Origin: Lachnospiraceae bacterium G11
GTDB lineage: Bacteria; Bacillota; Clostridia; Lachnospirales; Lachnospiraceae
NCBI GenBank assembly: GCA_900103495.1
Contig: FMWZ01000022.1
Span: 1-62,198, forward strand
DNA: 62,198 nt
Reading direction: 5' to 3'
How positions within the stretch are numbered: position 1 is the first letter of the stretch; the number at the start of each line of letters is the position of its first letter. This document shows positions 16,361 to 25,189 of the stretch, piece by piece. The notes below the pieces were generated by a model. The model did no database searches. It was not told the origin of the DNA and saw nothing but the letters and a program-made list of their open reading frames with translations. The position numbers and the translations under genes are program-made.

Positions 16361-18412
16361 ATGAAAAGACGACTTAAAATGAAAGGCAGAATGAAGTCAT
16401 ACCTCCAGTTCACCCTGTATCTGGGTGTTCTTTTGGCCGGCGTTAACTTTGTTGTTTTCCTTGTAAACAAAACCGCTGGTCTTATTTTGGCATGCTTTAC
16501 TCTGTTCTACATTGCAATAGTTCTTGCCTTATATTTCTACAATAAGCCTCTGTTCATGAATGAGATGATAAGTTTTGCCACTCAATATGGACAGATTCAA
16601 AAGTGCATACTAAGGGAGCTGGAGCTTCCATATGCTCTGATTGATGATACCGGCAAGGTTATATGGCATAACAATGCCTTTGAACGAGCCATAGGCAAGC
16701 CTAAAGGAATTAACAAAACCATAACCTCTCTTGTGCCGGAAATAACCAAGGAACAATTGCCTTTGGGAGTTGAAGAGACCGAATCCGAGATGGAGCTTTC
16801 CATTGAGAATTCAGATTATCAGGTTAAATTCAAGAGAATCAGCCTTCGCGAGATGGCTGAGAACTCAGACATTATAGATGCAGCCAACTATGACGGATTC
16901 CTTATTGCCATGTATCTGTTTGATCAGACAGCTCTTCATTTGGCATTGCAGGAAGTTGACGATCAGTCTTTGGCAGTGGGCCTTATTTATCTTGATAACT
17001 ACGACGAGGCTTTGGAGAGTGTCGAGGAAGTTCGTCGTTCACTTCTCATAGCTCTTATAGACCGTAAGGTTAACAAGTACATTGCAGGTCTTGACGGTAT
17101 CAGCAAGAAGCTTGAGAAGGATAAGTATTTAATCATTCTTAGAAAGAAAGCAGTTGAGCAGCTTGAGGAGAACAGATATGACCTCCTTGAGGATGTTAAG
17201 ACCGTTAATATCGGTAACGAGATGGCAGTTACTTTAAGTATCGGTATCGGTGTAGACGGACTTACCTATGCTCAGAACTATGAGTTTGCAAGAACAGCCA
17301 TCGATCTGGCTCTCGGACGAGGCGGCGATCAGGCAGTTGTCAAGACTCCCACCAACGTAACCTACTATGGCGGAAAGAGCCAGCAGATAGAGAAGAACAC
17401 AAGGGTTAAAGCAAGAGTTAAGGCTCATGCCCTCAAAGAGATTATTACCTCCAAGGACCAGGTTCTTGTTATGGGACACAGGAATCCCGACGTGGACTGT
17501 TTCGGTGCCGCTGTGGGTATTTACCGTATTGCGGAAACTTTGGAGCGTAAGTGCCACATTGTAATGAGCGAGTACAATTCAACCATGGAACCCTTGGTTG
17601 AGATGTTCAAGAACAATGACGCCTACGAGTCTGATATGATTATTAACAATCAGCAGGCTATTGCCATGGCGGGAAACAACGTTGTTCTTGTAGTAGTTGA
17701 TGTAAACAGACCGGGCATCACAGAGTGTCCCGAGCTTTTAAGAATATGTAAATCCGTGGTGGTTCTCGATCACCACAGACAGAGCACAGACACTATTGAA
17801 AATGCAACCCTCTCATATGTAGAGCCCTATGCATCCAGTGCCTGTGAGATGGTTTCTGAAATTCTTCAGTATACCAGCGACAACATAAAGATTAAGAACG
17901 AAGAAGCCGACTGCATGTACTCAGGTATCGTCCTTGACACCAATAACTTCATGAGCAAGACCGGTGTCAGAACCTTCGAGGCAGCAGCATTCTTAAGACG
18001 AAACGGCGCCGATGTAACAAGAGTAAGAAAGCTCTTTAGAGAGAACGCCATCGACTACAAGGCCAAGGCAGACGCAGTCAGCCAGGCAGAGATTTACAGA
18101 AATATGTTTGCCATTTCCGTATGTTCACCTGAGGATGTTAACGAGCCTACAGTTGTGGGAGCTCAGGCAGCCAATGAACTTCTTAACATTAAGGGAATCA
18201 AGGCAAGTTTTATCCTTACGGAATATCAGGGCAAGATATACATAAGTGCCCGTTCAATAGACGAGGTAAACGTACAGATTATTATGGAACGTCTCGGCGG
18301 AGGCGGACATATATCTTCAGCAGGAGCCCAGCTTGAGAACGTTGGTGTCGAAGAGGCAGTGGGCGTTCTTAAGGATACTCTGGATCAGATGCTGGATGAA
18401 GAAGCAATTTAG
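16361..18412 (+). CDS. gdpP: Cyclic-di-AMP phosphodiesterase, GdpP type
   Basis: The enzyme hydrolyses the messenger c-di-AMP. The 683-residue chain has two membrane segments (about 15-60), a PAS-like domain (about 80-180), a degenerate GGDEF-like domain (about 180-330), and a DHH/DHHA1 phosphodiesterase half. There MGHRNPDVDCFG, VVVDVNRPG and VVLDHHRQS give the metal ligands and GGGGHISSAGAQ the DHHA1 end. The start at 16361 has AAGGGAGAT 5 bases upstream; an ATG six codons earlier does not. rplI follows after 24 bases, the usual Firmicute order. Confidence 0.95.
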   Translation: MKRRLKMKGRMKSYLQFTLYLGVLLAGVNFVVFLVNKTAGLILACFTLFYIAIVLALYFYNKPLFMNEMISFATQYGQIQKCILRELELPYALIDDTGKVIWHNNAFERAIGKPKGINKTITSLVPEITKEQLPLGVEETESEMELSIENSDYQVKFKRISLREMAENSDIIDAANYDGFLIAMYLFDQTALHLALQEVDDQSLAVGLIYLDNYDEALESVEEVRRSLLIALIDRKVNKYIAGLDGISKKLEKDKYLIILRKKAVEQLEENRYDLLEDVKTVNIGNEMAVTLSIGIGVDGLTYAQNYEFARTAIDLALGRGGDQAVVKTPTNVTYYGGKSQQIEKNTRVKARVKAHALKEIITSKDQVLVMGHRNPDVDCFGAAVGIYRIAETLERKCHIVMSEYNSTMEPLVEMFKNNDAYESDMIINNQQAIAMAGNNVVLVVVDVNRPGITECPELLRICKSVVVLDHHRQSTDTIENATLSYVEPYASSACEMVSEILQYTSDNIKIKNEEADCMYSGIVLDTNNFMSKTGVRTFEAAAFLRRNGADVTRVRKLFRENAIDYKAKADAVSQAEIYRNMFAISVCSPEDVNEPTVVGAQAANELLNIKGIKASFILTEYQGKIYISARSIDEVNVQIIMERLGGGGHISSAGAQLENVGVEEAVGVLKDTLDQMLDEEAI

Positions 18413-18436
18413 TCCATACAAAGGAGTAATACATAA

Positions 18437-18883
18437 ATGAAAATCATATTGTTACAGGATGAGAAGAAGCTTGGTAAAAAAGGCGATATCATCGAAGCTA
18501 ACGATGGATACGCAAGAAACTATATTTTACCCAAGAAGATAGGTGTTGAAGCTACAAACAAGAACTTAAACGACCTTAAGCTTCAGAAAGCTAACAACGA
18601 GAAACTTGAGCAGGAAAGACTTGATAATGCCAAGGAACTTGCCAAGAAGATTGAAGAGTCCAAGGTGGTGGTTAAGATGAAAGCCGGAGAGGGCGGCAAG
18701 GCCTTCGGTTCCGTTTCATCCAAGGAAATCGCTGCAGAGCTTAAGACTCAGACAGGAATCGAAGTAGATAAGAAGAAGCTTGTCCTTGCAGATTCCATCA
18801 AGAACTTCGGTACATACGAAGTTGGAGTTAAACTCCACCCCGCCGTTACGGCAACATTAAGAGTACAGGTTACGGAAAGTTAG
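18437..18883 (+). CDS. rplI: 50S ribosomal protein L9
   Basis: The 148-residue protein starts MKIILLQDEKKLGKKGDIIE and has the conserved DGYARNYILPKKIG loop, a long charged central helix (about 45-75) and the second RNA-binding domain with GKAFGSVSSKEIA. Length and sequence are normal for bacterial L9. AAAGGAGTAATACATA precedes the ATG. It lies between gdpP and dnaB, with 10 bases to the latter. Confidence 0.97.
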   Translation: MKIILLQDEKKLGKKGDIIEANDGYARNYILPKKIGVEATNKNLNDLKLQKANNEKLEQERLDNAKELAKKIEESKVVVKMKAGEGGKAFGSVSSKEIAAELKTQTGIEVDKKKLVLADSIKNFGTYEVGVKLHPAVTATLRVQVTES

Positions 18884-18893
18884 AGGATAGATA

Positions 18894-20234
18894 ATGGCTT
18901 CACCCGAAGAGTCCATTTTAAAAAGGGTTCTCCCTCATAGTGTAGAAGCTGAGCAGTCGGTTATCGGCTCCATGATTATGGACAGAGATGCAATTCTTAC
19001 CGCTTCCGAAATCATCACAGGAGATGATTTCTACAACAAGCAGTATGGCGTAATCTATGATACCATGGTGGAGCTTTACAATGCAGGCAAACCGGTAGAT
19101 CTGATTACACTTCAGAATGCTCTTAAGGAAAAAGAGCTTCCGCCGGAATCCTCCAGTCCTGAGTTTATCAGGGACATTGTTTCCGCAGTCCCCACTTCCG
19201 CAAACATTAAATACTACGCAAATATCGTTGCCGAGAAGTCCACATTCAGAAGACTTATTAAGGTAAACGAGGAAATAGCAAATACCTGCTACGCAGGCAA
19301 AGAACCTTTGGAAGTCGTATTAAACGACACCGAGAAGAAAGTCTTTGATCTGGTACAGAAGCAGAACCACGGCGATTTCGTTCCCATCAAACAGGTGGTT
19401 ATGGACGCCATGGACAAGATAGAGATTGCTGCCAAGAACGGCGGTGCGGTTACGGGCATTCCCACAGGCTTTATCGATTTGGATTATCGTATGGCCGGTC
19501 TTCACCCCGCAGATTTAATTCTTATTGCGGCAAGACCTTCAATGGGTAAGACAGCGTTTGTTCTTAACATTGCACAGCACATTGCATTTAAGCAGAATCT
19601 TCCCGTTGCCATATTCTCTCTCGAGATGTCCAAGGTTCAGCTGGTAAACAGACTTTTTGCTTTGGAGTCAAGCGTGGATTCCCAGCATATAAGAACCGGA
19701 CAGCTCTCCGATAACGAATGGGAGAAACTTATCGAGACTGCCGGAATTATCGGCGGATCCAACCTTATAATAGATGACACCCCCGGAATTTCCATTCCGG
19801 AGCTTAGAAGTAAGTGCCGTAAGTACAAGCTGGAGAAGGGTCTTTCCTGTATCATGATTGACTACTTACAGCTTATGTCAGGTACCGGCAAGGGTGATTC
19901 AAGACAGCAGGAGATTTCGGATATTTCAAGATCCCTTAAGGCGGTAGCCCGTGAACTTGATGTGCCTGTTATCGCACTTTCACAGCTTTCCCGTGCGGTT
20001 GAGCAGCGTCCCGACCACAGGCCCATGCTTTCGGACCTTCGTGAATCCGGAGCCATTGAGCAGGATGCGGACGTTGTAATGTTCATCTACAGAGACGATT
20101 ACTACAACCACGACACGGAGAAAAAGGGAATCGCGGAGATCAACATCGCAAAACAAAGAAACGGCCCTACAGGAACCGTTGAACTTAAGTGGTTACCTGA
20201 GTATACCAAGTTTGCGAACCTCCAAAAACAATAG
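18894..20234 (+). CDS. dnaB: Replicative DNA helicase DnaB
   Basis: The hexameric 5'-3' helicase of the replication fork. The 446-residue chain has the N-terminal collar (LPHSVEAEQSVIGSMIMD), Walker A ARPSMGKTAF near residue 213, Walker B-like IMIDYLQLM near residue 320 and the arginine-finger region RQQEISDISRSLK and SDLRESGAIEQDAD. Length is normal. Its loader candidates, the DnaI-like and DnaD-like proteins, are encoded on the other strand at 56742-58775. Confidence 0.97.
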   Translation: MASPEESILKRVLPHSVEAEQSVIGSMIMDRDAILTASEIITGDDFYNKQYGVIYDTMVELYNAGKPVDLITLQNALKEKELPPESSSPEFIRDIVSAVPTSANIKYYANIVAEKSTFRRLIKVNEEIANTCYAGKEPLEVVLNDTEKKVFDLVQKQNHGDFVPIKQVVMDAMDKIEIAAKNGGAVTGIPTGFIDLDYRMAGLHPADLILIAARPSMGKTAFVLNIAQHIAFKQNLPVAIFSLEMSKVQLVNRLFALESSVDSQHIRTGQLSDNEWEKLIETAGIIGGSNLIIDDTPGISIPELRSKCRKYKLEKGLSCIMIDYLQLMSGTGKGDSRQQEISDISRSLKAVARELDVPVIALSQLSRAVEQRPDHRPMLSDLRESGAIEQDADVVMFIYRDDYYNHDTEKKGIAEINIAKQRNGPTGTVELKWLPEYTKFANLQKQ

Positions 20235-20238
20235 ATTT

Positions 20239-20263
20239 AAAAGCCTTCATTTTGAGGGCTTTT
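20239..20263 (+). terminator. Terminator after dnaB
   Basis: AAAAGCCTTCA and TGAGGGCTTTT form an 11-bp stem with two wobble or weak pairs and a 3-base loop, then a short T tract contained in the arm. Strength is probably moderate. Confidence 0.65.
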
Positions 20264-20295
20264 ATAATACTTAAATGTGTAAATAGGGAATTAAA

Positions 20296-21681
20296 ATGAA
20301 AAAGTTAAAAGAAAGATTTACAGCCCTTCTGGAGAAGTACTATTCAGGGGATTTGTTTAGCTACAAGGAAATCTATGGGATGTGGTCCCCCCTTATTCTG
20401 GACGCATTCTTTATCAATGCCATTGCCATGATTTCCACTTCTTTGGTAAGTTCGTCCGGAGAGGATTCAATAGCGGCGGTAAGCATGATTAACCCCCTTG
20501 GAGCCCTTTTGATTTGTGGCTTCAGCGCTCTTTCCACCGGCGGTACAGTTGTGGTTGCCCAGTACAAGGGCAAGGGCGATGACGAGGACGTGAGCAGAGC
20601 ATCGGGACAAACCATTATGTCCACAATGCTTATTACAATTCTGGTAAGCCTGCCCTTTATCATTTTCGCTTCCCCCATAACTCACTTTTTTTACAGAGGA
20701 GCTGAGGAGAAGGTTCTTGCCAAGGCGGCAATCTACCTCATAGGTATCGGAATATCCATGATTCCCTACGCTTTTTACACCGCTGTATTCGGAATCTTCA
20801 GGGGTCTTGGGGAAACAAAACTTTGCTTAAACCTTACGCTTTATATAAATCTTTCCTTCTTCCTTTTAAGCATTCTCTTCATTAACGTCATGAAGATGGA
20901 TGTAATGGGAAGCGCCTTGGCGTATATTATAGCCAGAGCCTTCGGAGCGGTTGTGGCGGCCATATATCTTTTTGGAACCAGAAAGGATATAGCCAAGGTT
21001 AAGCTAAGACATGTGCTGGGATTTGATACCAGGGTAATCGGTTCGATTTTGAAAATCAGCCTTCCCTTCGGATTCGAGCAGTTCGTCCTTCAGGGCGGCT
21101 CTCTCCTGGTACAAAAATACATGGTAGTTCTCGGAACGGAGATGATAGCAGCCAACGCTATCGCAAACTCTGTTTTGATGATTATATATGCACTGCCTCA
21201 ATCTGTTGGAAACCTGGTGGCGGCAGTAATCGGAAGATGCATCGGCGCGGGACGAAACGACGAGGCAAGGAAATACGAGAAGAGTCTTTTAGCCCTGGGA
21301 ACTGTTTCCCTTGCGGTGAGCATAGTTGTGTTCCTACCCATGATGCCCCTTATTCTTCCCGTTTATAACCCATCGGAGCTTATCACTCCCATAATATACA
21401 GGATAATGATAATAGCCGTGATTCCCATGGTGTTTATCTGGCCTCAGTCAACCATCACTCCAAATATCCTAAGGTCAGCGGGAGATTCAGCCTATGCCTC
21501 AATAGTTTCCCTCGTGGGAATGTGGATATTCAGGGTTGGTGCCGGATACGTGGCAGCAGTCCCTCTGGGATTCGGAATCACCGGCTTCTGGGTCTGCATG
21601 GTAGCAGAATGGCTTTTCAGAGCGGTGCTTTATGGTGTAAGATTAAGAGGAGACAAGTGGCTTCTTAAGAAAACAATTTAG
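20296..21681 (+). CDS. MATE family efflux transporter
   Basis: The 461-residue protein has twelve hydrophobic segments arranged in two similar halves, as expected of MATE/NorM-type sodium- or proton-driven exporters. Recognisable pieces are PLILDAFFINAIAMIS near the N-terminus and VIGRCIGAGRNDEARK at the start of the second half. The substrate is unknown. It is followed after 17 bases by pflA, so the two may share a transcript by chance of position. Confidence 0.9.
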   Translation: MKKLKERFTALLEKYYSGDLFSYKEIYGMWSPLILDAFFINAIAMISTSLVSSSGEDSIAAVSMINPLGALLICGFSALSTGGTVVVAQYKGKGDDEDVSRASGQTIMSTMLITILVSLPFIIFASPITHFFYRGAEEKVLAKAAIYLIGIGISMIPYAFYTAVFGIFRGLGETKLCLNLTLYINLSFFLLSILFINVMKMDVMGSALAYIIARAFGAVVAAIYLFGTRKDIAKVKLRHVLGFDTRVIGSILKISLPFGFEQFVLQGGSLLVQKYMVVLGTEMIAANAIANSVLMIIYALPQSVGNLVAAVIGRCIGAGRNDEARKYEKSLLALGTVSLAVSIVVFLPMMPLILPVYNPSELITPIIYRIMIIAVIPMVFIWPQSTITPNILRSAGDSAYASIVSLVGMWIFRVGAGYVAAVPLGFGITGFWVCMVAEWLFRAVLYGVRLRGDKWLLKKTI

Positions 21682-21698
21682 AAAGGTTTATTAAAAAT

Positions 21699-22457
21699 AT
21701 GGAAGGAAGAATTCATTCATTAGAGAGTTTTGGCACAGTTGACGGACCGGGCGTTCGATACGTGGTCTTTGTGCAGGGATGTCCCATGAGATGCCTTTAC
21801 TGTCATAACCCTGATACCTGGGCTATGAATGCAGGTACTCTAATGGACTCATCATATATAATTGAGCAGTATGAGAGAAACAAAAGTTTTTACAATGGAG
21901 GCGGAATTACAGTCACCGGCGGCGAACCCCTCATGCAGATTGATTTCCTTTTGGACCTCTTCACAAAGGCCAAGGAGAAGGATATCCATACCTGTATCGA
22001 TACTTCGGGAATCGCTTATAATCCGAAGAATACCGCCTACAACGAGAAGCTTGATAAGCTTCTAAAGCTTACGAATCTCGTGATGCTCGACATCAAGCAT
22101 ATCGATCCGGAAAAACACAAGGTTCTCTGCAGCCAGCCAAACGACGGAATTCTGGCATTTTTGGAACTCCTTGATAAGAAAGGCGTGGATACCTGGATAA
22201 GACACGTGGTTGTTCCCGGCTACAGCGATGATGAGAAGGACCTTTATAACCTTGGCCATCACATCGGTCAGTATTCCTGCATTAAGGCTTTGGATGTGCT
22301 GCCTTACCATACTATGGGTGTGGTAAAATACGAGAATCTCGGCATCGACTATCCTTTAAAGGGTGTGAAGGCCATGGATCCCGGAAGAGCAATCGAACTT
22401 AAAAAGTTTATCATCAAGGGTATCAAGGACAGACGTGCGGAAGACGGAATAAAATAG
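21699..22457 (+). CDS. pflA: Pyruvate formate-lyase-activating enzyme (radical SAM)
   Basis: The enzyme uses a 4Fe-4S cluster and SAM to draw a hydrogen from the glycyl-radical site of pyruvate formate-lyase. The 252-residue chain begins MEGRIHSLESFGTVDGPGVR and has the radical-SAM motif Cys-x3-Cys-x2-Cys in CPMRCLYCHNP, near residues 28-35, then GGGITVTGGEPLMQ for SAM binding. Its substrate here is likely the Gly55 of the free-standing domain at 7922-8164. A ferredoxin gene follows 81 bases later and could supply the electron. Confidence 0.95.
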   Translation: MEGRIHSLESFGTVDGPGVRYVVFVQGCPMRCLYCHNPDTWAMNAGTLMDSSYIIEQYERNKSFYNGGGITVTGGEPLMQIDFLLDLFTKAKEKDIHTCIDTSGIAYNPKNTAYNEKLDKLLKLTNLVMLDIKHIDPEKHKVLCSQPNDGILAFLELLDKKGVDTWIRHVVVPGYSDDEKDLYNLGHHIGQYSCIKALDVLPYHTMGVVKYENLGIDYPLKGVKAMDPGRAIELKKFIIKGIKDRRAEDGIK

Positions 22458-22461
22458 ATTA

Positions 22462-22490
22462 TTGAACTATCAAAAAAATTGATATATAAT
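22462..22490 (+). promoter_or_regulatory. Promoter of the ferredoxin gene
   Basis: TTGAAC (22462-22467) and TATAAT (22485-22490) are spaced by 17. ATCAA and TTGAT in the spacer form a small inverted repeat that may be an operator. Confidence 0.6.
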
Positions 22491-22538
22491 TAACAACGTA
22501 GAAGCAAACTTAATTAATATTGTAAGGAGGATATCGTA

Positions 22539-22709
22539 ATGGCATTCGTTATTAATGATACTTGTATCGGTTGTGGTGCATGTGCTAACCAGTGTCCCGT
22601 AGGCGCTATTTCAGAGCAGGATGGCAAGATGGTTATCGATGAGGCTACTTGCATCAGCTGTGGATCTTGCGCAGGTCAGTGCCCTGTAGGAGCAATTGAG
22701 GAAGCATAA
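22539..22709 (+). CDS. 2[4Fe-4S] ferredoxin
   Basis: This 56-residue protein has two cluster motifs, CIGCGACANQCPVGAI and CISCGSCAGQCPVGAIEE, each with Cys-x2-Cys-x2-Cys-x3-Cys-Pro. It is a typical clostridial ferredoxin that carries low-potential electrons. The ATG follows AAGGAGGATATCGTA. It has its own promoter and terminator, so although it lies next to pflA it is probably transcribed alone. It is a likely electron donor for radical-SAM and hydrogenase-type reactions. Confidence 0.95.
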   Translation: MAFVINDTCIGCGACANQCPVGAISEQDGKMVIDEATCISCGSCAGQCPVGAIEEA

Positions 22710-22734
22710 TTCCATAGATAAACAAGAACTTTAA

Positions 22735-22766
22735 GATGCGTGGCGATTACTCGCCACGCATTTTTA
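22735..22766 (+). terminator. Terminator after the ferredoxin gene
   Basis: GATGCGTGGCGA and TCGCCACGCAT form a strong stem followed by five T. Confidence 0.9.
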
Positions 22767-22786
22767 TATCAAAAGACAAAAAATAC

Positions 22787-22815
22787 TTGAAAAGCCTTGA
22801 AAAATATGTTAATAT
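22787..22815 (+). promoter_or_regulatory. Promoter of the rpsF-ssb-rpsR operon
   Basis: TTGAAA (22787-22792) and TAATAT (22810-22815) are spaced by 17. The leader of about 65 bases before rpsF has a hairpin (GCTCC/GGAAGC region, 22839-22858) in the place where many bacteria carry the S6:S18 autoregulatory RNA. The match is not detailed enough to claim it. Confidence 0.5.
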
Positions 22816-22887
22816 AACTTTCCGTGATATGAAATCCTTGCTCCGTTTTTGGAAGCGGGGCCAGAGACCAAAAGGAGGTACTTAAGC

Positions 22888-23178
22888 ATGAACAAATACG
22901 AATTGGCAGTTGTTGTTAGTGCGAAAGTCGAAGATGAAGAAAGAGCAACAGTCGTAGATAAGTGCAAAGCACTCATCGAGAGATTTGGTGGTCAGATCAC
23001 CAATATCGACGACCAGGGCAAGAAGAGACTTGCTTATGAAGTTCAGCACATGAAAGAGGGCTTCTACTACTTCATCCAGTTCGACGCAGAGCCTACTGCT
23101 CCCGCTGAAATCGAGAGCCGTGTTCGCATTATGGACAACGTTATCCGATTCTTAATTGTCAGAACAGACGAAGAATAA
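22888..23178 (+). CDS. rpsF: 30S ribosomal protein S6
   Basis: The 96-residue protein begins MNKYELAVVVSAKVEDEER and has GGQITNIDDQGKKRLAYEV and GFYYFIQFDAEP, the RNA-binding fold of S6, which pairs with S18 in the small subunit. The start at 22888 follows AAAAGGAGG at 7 bases; an open frame upstream is non-coding leader. It is the first gene of the standard rpsF-ssb-rpsR operon. Confidence 0.96.
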   Translation: MNKYELAVVVSAKVEDEERATVVDKCKALIERFGGQITNIDDQGKKRLAYEVQHMKEGFYYFIQFDAEPTAPAEIESRVRIMDNVIRFLIVRTDEE

Positions 23179-23236
23179 TCGGAGATATCCGTTCGATGAC
23201 GGAGAGGCTCCGTACATCAGAAGGAAGGTATAAAAT

Positions 23237-23698
23237 ATGAATAGAGTAATTCTTATGGGTCGTTTGACCAGGGATCCTGAAGTTAGATACGCACAGAATG
23301 AGAGCGGCACAGCAGTGGCTCGTTTCTCAATCGCTGTTGACAGAAGATTTAAGCGTGACGGTGAGCCCGATGCAGACTTCTTTAACTGCACTGCTTTTGG
23401 TAAGCAGGCTGAGTTCGTTGAGAAGTACTTACGCAAGGGAACCAAGATGCTTATTACCGGCCGTATTCAGAACGACAACTACACCAACAAGGACGGACAG
23501 ACAGTTTATTCTGTAAGAGTCATGGTTGATGAGATGGAGTTTGCTGAGAGCAAGAATGCAGCAGGTAACGGGGGTAGCTTCAATGCTGGAAGCACACAGG
23601 ATTCCGCTAGTAATTCACCTATGCCCGCACCTTCAGGCGCAGGCGACGGCTTCATGAATATTCCCGATGGAATAGACGAAGAGTTGCCGTTTAACTAA
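23237..23698 (+). CDS. ssb: Single-stranded DNA-binding protein
   Basis: The 153-residue protein starts MNRVILMGRLTRDPEVRY and has the OB-fold core to about residue 105, a Gly/Ser/Asn-rich linker, and the acidic end DGIDEELPFN, which docks replication and repair partners. It lies between rpsF and rpsR, 58 bases after the first, as in most Firmicutes. AGAAGGAAGG precedes the ATG. Confidence 0.97.
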   Translation: MNRVILMGRLTRDPEVRYAQNESGTAVARFSIAVDRRFKRDGEPDADFFNCTAFGKQAEFVEKYLRKGTKMLITGRIQNDNYTNKDGQTVYSVRVMVDEMEFAESKNAAGNGGSFNAGSTQDSASNSPMPAPSGAGDGFMNIPDGIDEELPFN

Positions 23699-23725
23699 TC
23701 GATTATCAGACAGGAGGCATATAAA

Positions 23726-23989
23726 ATGGCTTTTAATAAGGCAGAGAAGTCCGATTCTCCCATGAAAAGAAAAGGCGGAATTCGCAGAAGAAAGAAAGTA
23801 TGCGTTTTCTGTGGTAAGGACAACGTAATTGATTACAAGGACGTTGCTAAATTAAAGAGATACGTATCTGAGAGAGGCAAGATTCTTCCCAGAAGAATCA
23901 CAGGCAACTGTGCTAAGCACCAGAGAGCTCTTACAGTAGCTATCAAGCGTGCTCGTCACATCGCTCTTATGCCCTACGTTCAGGACTAA
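23726..23989 (+). CDS. rpsR: 30S ribosomal protein S18
   Basis: The 87-residue protein contains [20 protein letters not shown] and [20 protein letters not shown], the standard S18 core. This copy is of the zinc-binding type, with Cys-x2-Cys and a later Cys/His. It closes the rpsF-ssb-rpsR operon and is followed by a strong terminator. ACAGGAGGCATATAAA precedes the ATG. Confidence 0.97.
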   Translation: MAFNKAEKSDSPMKRKGGIRRRKKVCVFCGKDNVIDYKDVAKLKRYVSERGKILPRRITGNCAKHQRALTVAIKRARHIALMPYVQD

Positions 23990-24007
23990 TTTAGAAGAGA
24001 CATAATT

Positions 24008-24041
24008 AAAGCGCTTTGGAATTTTCCAAAGCGCTTTTTTT
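24008..24041 (+). terminator. Terminator of the rpsF-ssb-rpsR operon
   Basis: AAAGCGCTTTGGAA and TTCCAAAGCGCTT form a perfect stem followed by T residues. Confidence 0.92.
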
Positions 24042-24054
24042 CTTACCTGATGTA

Positions 24055-25044
24055 TTACACTTCACTAATATGTTTTGTTGTTCCGTTTGAGTATCCGATT
24101 CTGGCATTTGGATTATGATTGGAAATTGCCATAAAGATTGTGGCAATCATATCATCCTTATTGCGAGTTCCCGCTGCCATATCCGCGATGGGAAGAACAG
24201 CCTGTCCCAAAGTGTGTACCTTTATATTTGTAAGAATGGGAACAAAATTCATTCTCTGGATGAACTTGTATGCCCAAACAATGTCAGTGTACTTAACAGC
24301 AACAAACATATTTCCCATACTGATAATGTAGTTGGGTGTCAGGAACACCTTACATCCCTTAAGGTAAGTGGTTTCAGGACTTTCGATTTCTCTGTTAAGT
24401 TCTTCAGCCTCTTCGTCGGTAAGCTTCTTAAATGCCTTGGAGTATCTGTGCATTCCCAGCGCGCCTCCAAGAATCAGTCCAAAGGAAACAATGCCGACTA
24501 TTACCGCGAGGACAATAAGAAGAATATCCATTCCGGTTTTGGTTTCCATGTTTATAAGTTTATTTTCAAAGTAGCTGTCGAAGTCTTCCTCTGTAAGCAT
24601 GTATTCAGGGTCAGTTTCGTCTTCGTTATAGACTTCAATTGCCATATCTTTGACTTCAGAATTAACATCGCCGATGGTACCTATAATACGATACTCACCC
24701 TTGTCATCGATGGCTTTGCATATTCTGTTATACATGGATTCTGTACATCTTAAAATGTAGAGATCACTGTCGTCAACCACAAAGTAATACTGCTCACCAC
24801 TGTCATAGTACCCTATATCATATGGATAGTCATATGTATCTACATATACATAGATATCATCTTCAAGTCTTTTGTCATTGTATGCTTCATAAAAGGGAAT
24901 TGATGATCCCTGATGAATTCTTGAGAGAAATTCGTTAAATACCAAAAGGAAGATGGTTAAGGCTGCGAGGATTATGCCCACCGCCAATGCTCTCCTGTTT
25001 GAACTTGCGGTCTTCTGAATTCTTTCGTCTTTTAATTCGCTCAT
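24055..25044 (-). CDS. Hypothetical two-helix membrane protein
   Basis: The 329-residue protein has a short basic N-terminus, a membrane segment at about 20-40, an extracytoplasmic acidic/Tyr-rich domain (about 45-170), a second segment at about 173-195, and a C-terminal cytoplasmic domain of about 130 residues with YLKGCKVFLTPNYIISMG. No family is recognised with confidence. It is divergent from pyrC, 145 bases apart, and convergent with rpsR. Nothing in the context gives a function. Confidence 0.78.
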   Translation of the reverse strand: MSELKDERIQKTASSNRRALAVGIILAALTIFLLVFNEFLSRIHQGSSIPFYEAYNDKRLEDDIYVYVDTYDYPYDIGYYDSGEQYYFVVDDSDLYILRCTESMYNRICKAIDDKGEYRIIGTIGDVNSEVKDMAIEVYNEDETDPEYMLTEEDFDSYFENKLINMETKTGMDILLIVLAVIVGIVSFGLILGGALGMHRYSKAFKKLTDEEAEELNREIESPETTYLKGCKVFLTPNYIISMGNMFVAVKYTDIVWAYKFIQRMNFVPILTNIKVHTLGQAVLPIADMAAGTRNKDDMIATIFMAISNHNPNARIGYSNGTTKHISEV

Positions 25045-25098
25045 GTTTTACTCCCTTACGTAATCATTAAACGACAAAAATATACCATATTTGTATTC

Positions 25099-25127
25099 TT
25101 GTGGCAATTGATACTTTGTGGTAGTAT
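25099..25127 (+). promoter_or_regulatory. Promoter of pyrC
   Basis: TTGTGG (25099-25104) and TAGTAT (25122-25127) are spaced by 17. The -10 and the following CTTA match those of the pyrK operon promoter (TAGTATCTTA in both), and the leaders are alike. Confidence 0.65.
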
Positions 25128-25149
25128 CTTAGCAAAGCAAGCAATTTAT

Positions 25150-25178
25150 CTTTAAAACGGTACAGGGATATCGGAAAG
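25150..25178 (+). promoter_or_regulatory. PyrR-type binding hairpin over the pyrC ribosome-binding site
   Basis: CGGTA (25158-25162) pairs with TATCG (25169-25173) around the six-base loop CAGGGA, and CTTT (25150-25153) pairs with AAAG (25175-25178) below a bulge. This matches the PyrR binding loop (CNGNGA loop, purine-rich bulge). The lower stem includes the AAAGG of the pyrC Shine-Dalgarno site, so bound PyrR would block translation. Known family: PyrR. The mode of action here is inferred. Confidence 0.75.
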
Positions 25179-25189
25179 GTGAACTGATT

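Noticed and set aside
24115-24753. Open frame of 212 codons on the plus strand
   Set aside because: It is antisense to the two-helix membrane protein gene, has no ribosome-binding site and a cysteine/histidine-rich composition typical of antisense frames.
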